Source of the DNA: Chloroflexota bacterium
GTDB lineage: Bacteria > Chloroflexota > Anaerolineae > JAAYEA01
Reading direction: 5' to 3'
Length of the DNA stretch: 34,129 bases
Assembly (NCBI GenBank): GCA_012689325.1
Contig: JAAYEA010000174.1
Location: forward strand, 1-34,129
The position numbers and the translations under genes were made by a program. Positions 14,667 to 22,837 of this stretch are shown piece after piece. The notes beneath the pieces were generated by a model. That model ran no database searches. It saw only the letters and a program-made list of their open reading frames with translations, and was not told where the DNA came from. How positions within the stretch are numbered: the first letter of the stretch is position 1; every line of letters starts with the position of its first letter.

Positions 14667-15707
14667 ATGATCATCGAAGTGCGCACGCCGGCGCGAGCGG
14701 GGCTGATCGGCAACCCCTCCGACGGCTTTGGAGGGGTCACCATCTCGCTGACCTTTGACGCCTTTTGCGCCACGGTCCGGCTTTGGGAGTCGCCCGAGCT
14801 GGACATCCGCCCGTCGCAGCGCGACCGCGCCACCTTTGAAAGCCTGGACGACCTGGTCCACAACGTGCAGAACGATGGCTATTATGGCGGCGTGCGCCTG
14901 ATCAAGGCAGCGATCAAGGTCTTTTGCGACTATTGCCAGCGCCTGGGCATCGAGCTGGAGCAAAAGAACTTTACCATCGCGTACGATACCGATATCCCTT
15001 CCCGGGTCGGGCTGGCTGGCTCCAGCGCCATCGTGACCTCCGCGATGCGCGCGCTGATGCGCTACTATGGCGTGACCATCCCCAAGCAGATCCTGCCCAA
15101 CCTGATCCTCAGCGCCGAGTCGGACGAGCTCAAGATCGGGGCGGGGCTGCAGGATCGCGTGGCCCAGGTTTATGGCGGGCTGGTCTATATGGATTTCGGC
15201 GAAGAGCATATGCGGCGCGGCTTTGGACAGTACGAGAACCTGGACCTCAAGCTCTTGCCGCCGCTGTTCATCGCCTATGACGCCACCTCCTCGGAAGGGA
15301 CCGAAGTGGTGCACAATCCTCTGCGCGAGCGGTTTCAGAAGGGCGAGGCGGTGGTGGTGGATACGCTGAGCATCATCGCCGGCAACGCGCGCCAGTTCCG
15401 CCAGGCCCTGGAAGGGGGCGATCTCGCCGAGATGTATCGCCTCGTGGACGCCAATTTCGACCTGCGCGCCCAGATCATGGGGATTAACCCCCTGCACCGG
15501 CGGCTGGTCAACGTGGCGCGACGGGCGGGGGCGGCTTGTCACTTTTGCGGCTCCGGCGGCGCGGTGATCGGCATCTACCGCGATGAGGCGATGTACCGCG
15601 ACCTGGAAGAGGCGTATGCCAAGATCGGCGTGCCCATCCTCAAGCCGCGGGTCATCGAGTACCCCGAGCTGGGCCCGCATCCCATGAACGCACCCAAGCC
15701 CAAGTGA
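14667..15707 (+). CDS. GHMP-family sugar kinase, glucuronokinase-like
   Basis: The 346-residue protein has all three GHMP motifs: PARAGLIGNPSDGFGG at residues 8-23, the glycine/serine-rich phosphate loop SRVGLAGSSAIVTSA from residue 112, and CHFCGSGGAVIG near 291-302. GHMP kinases phosphorylate sugars or related alcohols with ATP in the cytoplasm. The phrasing around the loop (RVGLAGSSAIVTSAMRALMRYYG) resembles plant glucuronokinase, so a uronic acid or similar sugar C1-OH is a reasonable guess only. It sits 36 bases after the aminotransferase gene and 40 before lysS. Confidence 0.88.
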   Translation: MIIEVRTPARAGLIGNPSDGFGGVTISLTFDAFCATVRLWESPELDIRPSQRDRATFESLDDLVHNVQNDGYYGGVRLIKAAIKVFCDYCQRLGIELEQKNFTIAYDTDIPSRVGLAGSSAIVTSAMRALMRYYGVTIPKQILPNLILSAESDELKIGAGLQDRVAQVYGGLVYMDFGEEHMRRGFGQYENLDLKLLPPLFIAYDATSSEGTEVVHNPLRERFQKGEAVVVDTLSIIAGNARQFRQALEGGDLAEMYRLVDANFDLRAQIMGINPLHRRLVNVARRAGAACHFCGSGGAVIGIYRDEAMYRDLEEAYAKIGVPILKPRVIEYPELGPHPMNAPKPK

Positions 15708-15747
15708 GCAGCGCGCAGCGCTCCCAGAACCCATAAGGAGACTGATC

Positions 15748-17328
15748 ATGCCGAATTACCGATCGTGGCCCTTTGCCGAGGCGGACAAGCTGATTCGCCG
15801 GGCGCAGGACCTGGATCCCGCCAAGCCCGTCCGCTTCCAAACCGGCTTTGGGCCGAGCGGTCTGCCGCACATCGGCACCTTTGCCGAGGTGGCGCGGACC
15901 ACCTGGGTGCGCCACGCCTTCGAAACGCTCGCTCAACGTCCCACGCAGCTCATCGCCTTTAGCGACGACATGGACGGGCTGCGCAAGGTGCCGCTCAACG
16001 TGCCCAACCGGGAGATGCTGGCCGAGCATATCGGCAAGCCGCTTTGCCACATCCCTGATCCCTTTGGCTGCTGCGCCAGCTATTCCGCCCACATGAACGC
16101 CAAGCTGATCGAGTTCCTGAACACCTACGGGTTCGACTTTACGTTCCAAAGCTCGCAGGAGGCCTATGCGCGGGGCGACTTCAACGAGGGGCTGTCTATC
16201 CTGCTCGCCAAGGCGGAGCAGGTGCGCGCCCTGATCGTGCCGACGCTTAGCGAGGAGAACCAAGAGGACTGGTTCCCCTTCTTTCCCATCTGCGAAAACT
16301 GCGGCAGGGTTTATACCACGCGGGTGACGGAATATCACCCCGAGGACAACACGCTCGAGTACGCTTGCGATGGCGAGGTGCATGGCGTCATGGGCTGCGG
16401 GCACCAGGCGCGCACCTCGATCTTTAATGGCAAGGTCAAGGTCGGCTGGAAGGTGGACTGGGCGCTGCGCTGGTACACCTATGACATCGCCTACGAGATG
16501 TACGGCAAGGACCTCATCGAGTCCGCCAGGCTCTCCAGCCGGATCATCGGCGTGATGGGCAAGCGCCCGCCCATCGGCATGGTCTACGAGATGTTCCTGG
16601 ACCAGGAGGGCCGCAAGATCTCCAAGAGCGTGGGCAAGGGGTTGACCGTGGACGCCTGGACGACCTATGCGCCCATCGAGTCGCTGCTGTACTATTTGAT
16701 GCAGAGCCCCACCAAGGCCAAGCGCCTCTATTGGGAGATCGTGCCCAAGTGCGTGGACGACTATTTGGGCGAATTGCGCCGCTATCCCGCGCTGGACCCG
16801 GAGCAGGCGCCCGACTCGCCGGCCTGGCACATCTATAACCGGGGCCAGGGCGTGCCCGCCTATGGCGCGGGGATCGACTATACCACCGTCAACAACCTGC
16901 TTTCTGCGTTGGCCACCGACTCGGCGGACCTGGTGATCGAGTACCTGGAGCGTTACGACCCCAAGGCCGCGGGCTACCCGGAGATCATTCGCGACCTAGT
17001 GGACAAGGCGCTGAACTATTACCGCGACTTTATCCTGCCCACCAAGACCTACCGGAAGCCGGCGGAAGAGGAGCGGCGCTGGCTGCTGGACCTGCGCGAT
17101 CGGGTGATCGAGTACGATGGGCAGAGCGAGGACGAGCTGCAGGCCATCCCCTTCGATATCGCCAGGGAGAACGACGTGCCGGCGGCGGATTTCTTCCGGC
17201 TGTTCTACGAGGTGGTCTTGGGGCAGGACCGCGGCCCGCGCTTTGGGGCCTTTACCATGCTGGTGGGGAAGGACAAGGTCGCCGACCTGATCGCGCAGCG
17301 CTGTCAAGAGGAACCGAGCGGGAGCTGA
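15748..17328 (+). CDS. lysS: Lysyl-tRNA synthetase, class I
   Basis: The 526-residue protein is the class I type of LysRS, which charges tRNA-Lys with lysine and is common in archaea but only scattered in bacteria. FGPSGLPHIGTF carries the HIGH-like motif at residues 41-44, and DQEGRKISKSVGKG carries KMSKS as K290-S294. CENCGRVY and GVMGCGH segments are zinc-type insertions, and the helical anticodon-binding C-terminus follows. It is full length. AAGGAG stands 7 bases before the ATG at 15748. It is the last gene of the operon with the aminotransferase and GHMP kinase and is followed by a hairpin. Confidence 0.94.
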   Translation: MPNYRSWPFAEADKLIRRAQDLDPAKPVRFQTGFGPSGLPHIGTFAEVARTTWVRHAFETLAQRPTQLIAFSDDMDGLRKVPLNVPNREMLAEHIGKPLCHIPDPFGCCASYSAHMNAKLIEFLNTYGFDFTFQSSQEAYARGDFNEGLSILLAKAEQVRALIVPTLSEENQEDWFPFFPICENCGRVYTTRVTEYHPEDNTLEYACDGEVHGVMGCGHQARTSIFNGKVKVGWKVDWALRWYTYDIAYEMYGKDLIESARLSSRIIGVMGKRPPIGMVYEMFLDQEGRKISKSVGKGLTVDAWTTYAPIESLLYYLMQSPTKAKRLYWEIVPKCVDDYLGELRRYPALDPEQAPDSPAWHIYNRGQGVPAYGAGIDYTTVNNLLSALATDSADLVIEYLERYDPKAAGYPEIIRDLVDKALNYYRDFILPTKTYRKPAEEERRWLLDLRDRVIEYDGQSEDELQAIPFDIARENDVPAADFFRLFYEVVLGQDRGPRFGAFTMLVGKDKVADLIAQRCQEEPSGS

Positions 17329-17335
17329 AAGCAAG

Positions 17336-17364
17336 GGCCTCCCGGATCGAGGATCGGGGAGGCC
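17336..17364. terminator. GC-rich hairpin after lysS
   Basis: GGCCTCCC at 17336-17343 pairs with GGGAGGCC at 17357-17364. Inside, GATC pairs with GATC with one mismatch between, around a 3-base loop. No T tract follows on plus; on minus it is followed by CTTGCTTTC. It may end lysS or a minus-strand small RNA. Confidence 0.5.
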
Positions 17365-17392
17365 AACACCGAAAGGTATGTGATAATGAAGC

Positions 17393-17455
17393 GCCTTGCT
17401 CCCTGACATGCGCTGCCGGAGTGCTCAGCAGCCCCCTCATGCCGAGGAGCAAGGC
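17393..17455. repeat. Long nested inverted repeat in the lysS-mannosidase intergenic region
   Basis: GCCTTGCTCC at 17393-17402 and its exact complement at 17446-17455 enclose further pairing arms: a CATG/CATG-type segment of about six pairs, and GCTGC with GCAGC innermost on the minus strand. The result is an imperfect 63-base hairpin. A TATAAT box (17456-17461, plus) touches its right arm, and an opposite TATAAT (plus 17489-17494, minus) lies 33 bases outside. The 252-base region 17329-17580 contains no convincing protein gene, only this element, the hairpin at 17336 and the terminator at 17537. Confidence 0.6.
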
Positions 17456-17536
17456 TATAATCGGGTCGCTTGGACCACACTGCAATGCATTATACGCAGC
17501 CAAACTGACGAAAAAGTCACGGAATCGCTGAACGTC

Positions 17537-17565
17537 AAAGCGGGGGCCTTCGGAGCCCCCGCTTT
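17537..17565. terminator. Bidirectional terminator
   Basis: AAAGCGGGGGC at 17537-17547 pairs perfectly with GCCCCCGCTTT at 17555-17565 over a 7-base loop, followed on plus by ATGTTTT. On minus it lies 16 bases beyond the stop of the alpha-mannosidase gene, so it probably ends that gene as well as any plus-strand transcript. Confidence 0.88.
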
Positions 17566-17580
17566 ATGTTTTGCCTCGCC

Positions 17581-20500
17581 TTATCCGGCGCGCAGGATAA
17601 AGGTGCGGATCTCGTAGGGGGCGATGTCAAAGCGCAGCGCGTTATCCGCCACGCTCACCGGCGCGCGCCCCTCTTCGAGCAGGTTGCATTCCCAGGCTTC
17701 GTGGACGGGCAGGCCGAAGCGCAACGCCACCGGGCCGCGGTGGTTGTGGCATTCGTAAGCGCGCACCACCAGCTCGTCGCTGTCCTCGGCCATCTTGACC
17801 GCCTCGACGATGACCCCCTCGCCCTCCACCTGCACCAGCGCATGGCTGGCGGGCAGGCTCCCTCCCGCGCTGCCCTTGGCGGCGGCCAGCAGCGGCACGT
17901 TCAGCTCGTAGGCCGTGGGGATGGTCCCCTGCCGCCAATCGCCCTGGTGCGGGTAGAGGCTATAGGTGAACTCGTGGTGCCCGGCGTCGGCCTTGGGGTC
18001 GGGCAGCAGCGGCGACTTGAGCAGGGTCAGCCGCATGGTGTGGCCGCGGATGTCGTGGCCGTACTTGCAGTCGTTGAGCAGGCTCACGCCATAGCCGCCC
18101 TCGGAGAGGTCGGCCCACTTGTGGGCGCAGGTCTCAAAGCGCGCCCAGTCCCAGCTCGTGTTCCAGTGGGTGGGCCGCTCCACGTTGCCATATTGGATCT
18201 CGTAGGTGGCGCGGGGGCTATGGACGGCTACAGGGAAGGCCACCTTCAGCAGCGTCTGGCGCTCCTGCCAATCCACCTCGGTCTCGAAATCGATGCGCGG
18301 CATGTTCGCATACACCACGATTCGCTGGGTGATCGTCGAGCCCAGGAACTGCCGCTTCACCTGCAACTGGCCGCGCACCGGCCCTTGCTCCACCACCGCG
18401 ACCTCGGCGGGGTCGTCGGCGGCCCATTCCTTCTCCTGGTAAAAGATGTCGATGTCCCAGGCGTCGAAGCGCAGCGGCTTGTCCTCGAAGGCGAGGAAGC
18501 GGTTGGCGGCCTCGCCCTCGGCGACCACCTCACGGCCAGCTCGTTTGTCCCACAGCGAGGTGATCTGCCCTGCCGCGTTGAGCCGGATGCGCCAGAAGGG
18601 CGTCTCGATCTCGCCGGGCGTCACGCGCAGGGGGCTATTGGCGTCGGATGGCTGGGAGACCGGCTGCAGGCGATAGGCGTGCCAGCCGCACGGCGGGACG
18701 CCCTGGGCGGCGAAGAGCAGCTCTTTCCGCCCGCGCGACTCGATGACCTGGTAGGGGAGCGGCGTCTCGTCGGGCGCGATCAACTGGAACGCCGCGGGGG
18801 CATCCGCTGGCAGCTCGGCGCGGACCAGGTCGCGGCGCGGCCAGGAGGCGCTGTTAAAAACGAGGATGCTGCCTTGGGCCGCGTTCACCGCGCCGGCCAG
18901 CGCGGCCAGCGCCTCGTCGCGCACGCGCTCGCCGGACTGGCGCAATTGGGCGTATTGCTGCAAGCTCTCCCGATAGACCTCGTTGATGGACGAGCCGGGG
19001 ATGATGTCGTGGAACTGGTTGAGCAGGATCAACTCCCAGCCCTGGTTGAGCGCCTGGCGCGGGTAGGGGCGGCCCAGCAGCGTCGTGACTGCCGCGGCCA
19101 AAAGCTCGGCGTCGCGGTAGAGGAGCTCGCTCTTGCGGTTGGCGCGCTTGTTCCGCGCCTGGGTGGTGTAGGTGCCGCGGTGATATTCCAGGTAGAGCTC
19201 GCCTACCCACTTGGGGGCTTTGTCCGCGACGCGCTGGGCCAGGCGGTCGAAAAAGGCCTCGGGGTGGCCCAGCTTGATCCGCGGCATGGCGGGCATGTTG
19301 GCAAAGCGCTCGGCCCGCTCCAGCATCTCTTTGGTGGGGCCGCCGCCGCCATCGCCATAGCCGTAGGAGGTGAGGATCTCGTCGTTGATGCGCTTTTGCT
19401 GGTAGAGGTCCCACGTGGCCTTGATGTCTCGCGCCGAGACGAGGCCGTTATAGGTGGCCCACCAGGAGTGGTCGCTGGGCGTGGTGACGAAGTGGGTCAG
19501 CACCTCGGTGCCGTCGATCCCTTGCCAGTAAAAGGTGTCCACCGGCACGCGGTTGAACTGGTTCCAGGAGATCTTGGTGGTCATGAAATAGTCCACGCCG
19601 CTGCGTTTGAGGATCTGAGGCAGCGCCGCCGAGTAGCCGAACACGTCCGGCAGCCAGAGGAGGCGGGCGTTGACGCCCATCTCGCGCTGGAAGAAGCGCT
19701 TGCCAAAGAGGATCTGGCGCACCAGCGACTCGCCCGACGAGATGTTGCAGTCCGCCTCCACCCACATGGCGCCGGTGGCCGCCCACTGCCCATCCGCCAC
19801 TTTGCGCTTGATCCGCTCGTAAAGGGCGGGGTGGTCTTCCTTGATAAACTTGTAGAGCTGGGTCTGGCTCTGGGTAAAGACGTAATCGGGGTATTGCTCC
19901 ATCAGGTGCAGGGCGGTGGCAAAGGTGCGCGCCGTCTTTTCGCGGGTCACTTGCAGCGGCCAGAGCCAGGCCACGTCGATGTGCGCGTGGCCGGTGCCGA
20001 TCACCGTCGGCGCCTGGCCCGCGTCCATGGACTCGTACAGGTTGCGGCGCAGCGAATCCGCCGCCTGGGCCACCGAATCGCGAAAGGCGGGGCTGCCCGG
20101 CGCGCGCCAGTCCAGCAGGCGGAAGGCGTCGTCCAGGGCGTTGGTCATGGCGATCCGGCGATAGTCGTCCACCTCCAGCAGGCGGATCACCTCCAGCGCT
20201 GTGCTGGCGTCATAGTAGAGCTGCTCGGCCTGGGGGTCGATGATGCAGAGGTCGGCCTTTTGCCAGACCTGCTCGCGAAAGGCGGGGTTGGGGTCCATCT
20301 CGGGCGAGTCAGCCAGCAACTGGCGCACCTCCCAGGTCTTCCAGCCGGGGTAAGTGCCGCAGTAGGCATGGATGGCGAGGTGATGGGTCTCGCCCGCTTG
20401 CCAGCTCGCGGGCAGCAGCAGCTCCAAGTGGCGGGGATCGATGCCCTGCGCCTCCGCGCCGTCCAGGTACACCAGCGTCTCGAACCCGGCCAAGCCCCCG

Positions 20501-20793
20501 CCGCTGCGGTCGCCGCCGGGGATCAGGCGCAAACAAGTCCGCCCGGGCACGAACCAATCGGGAAGGGCCAGCTCGAGGCGGAACCAGTTGCGCCGGGCGT
20601 CGCCGCCCCAGGACTGTCCCACGCGGAAATCCTCCCAGGCGCTATCATCCAGGCCCGGGCTGGCCGCGCCGCCCACCTCGCCCACGTGCCGCTTGAAAGG
20701 CCCCAGGGGCTGGTTCTTGGCGCAGATAAACATCTCCAGCTCGGCGACGCGCTGTTCCAGCTTGTCGAGCGTGAAAGTATAGTCGGTGATCAT
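17581..20793 (-). CDS. GH38 class II alpha-mannosidase
   Basis: The 1070-residue protein has the domain order of bacterial GH38 enzymes: an N-terminal beta domain to about residue 250, the catalytic domain with GTGHAHIDVAWLWP (zinc ligands H269, D273 region), LLWLPDVFGY with nucleophile D383, and NQFHDIIPGSS, then a helical linker and long beta domains. It hydrolyses alpha-mannosides with retention. There is no signal peptide, so it should act in the cytoplasm on imported mannosides or internally recycled glycans. AAGGAGG lies 6 bases before the ATG at 20793, and it has its own promoter. It follows the glycan-assembly operon on the same strand, which suggests a link to surface mannose-containing glycans or mannoside use. 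Confidence 0.95.
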   Translation of the reverse strand: MITDYTFTLDKLEQRVAELEMFICAKNQPLGPFKRHVGEVGGAASPGLDDSAWEDFRVGQSWGGDARRNWFRLELALPDWFVPGRTCLRLIPGGDRSGGGLAGFETLVYLDGAEAQGIDPRHLELLLPASWQAGETHHLAIHAYCGTYPGWKTWEVRQLLADSPEMDPNPAFREQVWQKADLCIIDPQAEQLYYDASTALEVIRLLEVDDYRRIAMTNALDDAFRLLDWRAPGSPAFRDSVAQAADSLRRNLYESMDAGQAPTVIGTGHAHIDVAWLWPLQVTREKTARTFATALHLMEQYPDYVFTQSQTQLYKFIKEDHPALYERIKRKVADGQWAATGAMWVEADCNISSGESLVRQILFGKRFFQREMGVNARLLWLPDVFGYSAALPQILKRSGVDYFMTTKISWNQFNRVPVDTFYWQGIDGTEVLTHFVTTPSDHSWWATYNGLVSARDIKATWDLYQQKRINDEILTSYGYGDGGGGPTKEMLERAERFANMPAMPRIKLGHPEAFFDRLAQRVADKAPKWVGELYLEYHRGTYTTQARNKRANRKSELLYRDAELLAAAVTTLLGRPYPRQALNQGWELILLNQFHDIIPGSSINEVYRESLQQYAQLRQSGERVRDEALAALAGAVNAAQGSILVFNSASWPRRDLVRAELPADAPAAFQLIAPDETPLPYQVIESRGRKELLFAAQGVPPCGWHAYRLQPVSQPSDANSPLRVTPGEIETPFWRIRLNAAGQITSLWDKRAGREVVAEGEAANRFLAFEDKPLRFDAWDIDIFYQEKEWAADDPAEVAVVEQGPVRGQLQVKRQFLGSTITQRIVVYANMPRIDFETEVDWQERQTLLKVAFPVAVHSPRATYEIQYGNVERPTHWNTSWDWARFETCAHKWADLSEGGYGVSLLNDCKYGHDIRGHTMRLTLLKSPLLPDPKADAGHHEFTYSLYPHQGDWRQGTIPTAYELNVPLLAAAKGSAGGSLPASHALVQVEGEGVIVEAVKMAEDSDELVVRAYECHNHRGPVALRFGLPVHEAWECNLLEEGRAPVSVADNALRFDIAPYEIRTFILRAG

Positions 20794-20837
20794 GGCGATC
20801 CTCCTTGTGGAAGCGCGAATTCAGTCTTGGATGGCGC

Positions 20838-20867
20838 ATTATACGCGCGGGTGAACGGGCGTGTCAA
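20838..20867 (-). promoter_or_regulatory. Promoter of the alpha-mannosidase gene
   Basis: On the minus strand consensus TTGACA (plus 20862-20867), an 18-base spacer and perfect TATAAT (plus 20838-20843). The TGA within the -35 box (plus 20864-20866) is the stop codon of the upstream GT-C gene. The leader is about 40 bases. Confidence 0.8.
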
Positions 20868-22837
20868 TCCTGCGGGGCCAGGCGCAGCCAGGCAAAGGCC
20901 AGGCCCAAGAGCCGCGGGTCTTCGGGGTTCGCTGCGGCGGCTCCGGGGATATGGAAGGCGATCTCGTTGACCTCGTTGCGGCGAAGCAAGCGTCCGTCGA
21001 AGGCCAGGGCGCGCACCGCGGGCGAGATGGTGCCGCCGGCAAAGCTCGCGCGGCCGATCTCGACGCCGTTCACGAGGACCGTCACCTGTTGTTCTCCAAA
21101 GGCGCCGGAGGCGATTTCCAGTTGGTAGGCTCGGTCGAGATCTTCCTCACCCAGGCGGAAGAGGATGTGTGGGGTCTCGCACTGCGACCAGCGATAGCCG
21201 CCCTCGCGGCCCGACCAACCGGCAAAGACGGCGTTCTTGGCGCCGGGGTAGGCGGGCTGGCGCGTCGCCTGCATCATCATGGGAAAGTATAAGCGTGCCT
21301 CCGGCTGCTTGCTCGCGAGCTCGACCAACGAGCGGAGGATGCTGGCGGGCCTGAAGCCTTCCAGGTAGGCCTCGCGATCGGCGCCGCGGATGCCGTCGGG
21401 GTCGCTATCGTAGCTGATCTGGCTGCCCAGTTGATATAGCCCCACCTGCTGGCGGTCCATCTCCAGGCCGTCGCGCATATAGTCCAGGTTGCGCGTGCAG
21501 AGGTCCTCGCGGTTGGCCAGGAATTGCGGCATCTCCCAATCAAAGAGGTATTCCGGGTGGTTATCCACATCCGGAGGCATGATGGCGCCATTCCAGTGGG
21601 CGGTGTTGACGTCGAACAGCCCCAGGTAGGTGTTGACATAGATCGCCCAGGCCCCCAGCAGGATATAGGCCGCGGCGGCCAGCCAGCGGGCCCCGGGCCG
21701 GGCGTGGCGCTGCAGCTCTCGCCAGGAGAGCGTCGTGAGCAGGATCAGCGCCGGGATGGCCTCGGTGAGGATGCGCGGGCCAAACGAGTGCCCGCCCCAC
21801 CAGCGCGCGCCGCGGGACGAGATCACCAGGTGCGCGCCGAACCAGACGACACTCAGCCAGAATAGGGGTTGTTTGGCGAGGCGCTTGAGTTGGGCGAGCG
21901 CGGCCAGGATGGCCACGGCGAACATCGGGCTAAAGATCAGCACCCCGCGCGAGGGGCTGAGCAGGTGCGCATAGAAGGCGACCCACAGCGGGATGGCGGT
22001 GTGCGTGGCGAGGCGATCCACCGAATAGTACTGCGGGAAGGGGCTGCTGTGCTCGTAGGTGGAATAGCCGAGGAAGAGCAGCAGCAAGAACAAGGCGACT
22101 GTTGCGGCGGGCCAGAAGTGGCGCCGGCTGCGCCAGAATAGATAGAGCAGGACCACCAGGACAAAGCCCGCGGCAGAGGCCCGGCAAAAGTAGGCGCCGA
22201 ACAAGCAGATCCCCAGCCACACGGGCCGCGGCGTGGGCGCCAGGCCGGCCTCATGGCGGGCCAGCAGCCAGAGGGTCAGCAGCACAAAGAGGGTCGTAAA
22301 GTCGATGCTCCAGAGCGCCGTGCCCATGGTGCTGACCAGGGCGCTCCCCAGCGTCGAGATGGCGGCGATGGCCAGGCTGGACCAGGGGCCCACGAAGCAG
22401 CGGCAGAGGGCATAGACCAGCGGCGCCGCCAACGCGCAGAGGATCGCGGAAAGGACGTCCTGGGCCAGGTGGTTGTCGGCCAAGATGGCCATGTCATACC
22501 CCAGGGCGCGAACAACCGCCACGTAGGGAACCGCCAGCACCGACGAGCCGATGGGGTGAAAGTAGTAATAGTGCCCGTTTCGCTGGGCCAACGCGCCGGA
22601 CTCGGGGTACGTGGCGAAGGGCGGCTCGGCGGCCTCTTGGTAGGCATCCAGGCGGACGGTGCCGTGTTCGATGATGGCCTGCGACACCAGCAGGCTCAAG
22701 TGGGGGTCCGAGATGGCGTACGAGACGTGGTCCTGGTAGGTCAGGAGGCCGATCATGAGGCTCAGGGCCGCCACCAGCAGCGCGGGAAGGCGCGCCGCTC
22801 GGGCCAGGGCCGTCTCGGATCGCTTGTCTGGTGTCAT
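20864..22837 (-). CDS. Multi-pass membrane GT-C-like glycosyltransferase with C-terminal beta domain
   Basis: The 657-residue protein has an N-terminal part with about 11-12 predicted membrane helices. An acidic loop after the first helix (YAISDPHLSLLVSQAI) and HLLSPSRGVLIFSPMF resemble GT-C type integral membrane glycosyltransferases that use lipid-linked sugars. From about residue 430 the protein is soluble and probably extracytoplasmic. It ends in a roughly 100-residue beta-rich domain (LEIASGAFGEQQVTVLVNGVEIGRASF) that looks carbohydrate-binding. Its ATG overlaps the flippase stop codon as ATGA, so translation is coupled. It is probably part of surface polysaccharide or glycoprotein assembly; donor and acceptor are unknown. 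Confidence 0.75.
   Translation of the reverse strand: MTPDKRSETALARAARLPALLVAALSLMIGLLTYQDHVSYAISDPHLSLLVSQAIIEHGTVRLDAYQEAAEPPFATYPESGALAQRNGHYYYFHPIGSSVLAVPYVAVVRALGYDMAILADNHLAQDVLSAILCALAAPLVYALCRCFVGPWSSLAIAAISTLGSALVSTMGTALWSIDFTTLFVLLTLWLLARHEAGLAPTPRPVWLGICLFGAYFCRASAAGFVLVVLLYLFWRSRRHFWPAATVALFLLLLFLGYSTYEHSSPFPQYYSVDRLATHTAIPLWVAFYAHLLSPSRGVLIFSPMFAVAILAALAQLKRLAKQPLFWLSVVWFGAHLVISSRGARWWGGHSFGPRILTEAIPALILLTTLSWRELQRHARPGARWLAAAAYILLGAWAIYVNTYLGLFDVNTAHWNGAIMPPDVDNHPEYLFDWEMPQFLANREDLCTRNLDYMRDGLEMDRQQVGLYQLGSQISYDSDPDGIRGADREAYLEGFRPASILRSLVELASKQPEARLYFPMMMQATRQPAYPGAKNAVFAGWSGREGGYRWSQCETPHILFRLGEEDLDRAYQLEIASGAFGEQQVTVLVNGVEIGRASFAGGTISPAVRALAFDGRLLRRNEVNEIAFHIPGAAAANPEDPRLLGLAFAWLRLAPQD

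Noticed and set aside
17566-20970. Very long open frame (over 1100 codons) on the plus strand opposite the alpha-mannosidase
   Set aside because: GH38 motifs on the minus strand are decisive. The antisense frame is open because G/C-ending codons on the real strand rarely create stops on the opposite one; its translation has low-complexity, histidine- and glycine-rich character and no ribosome site.
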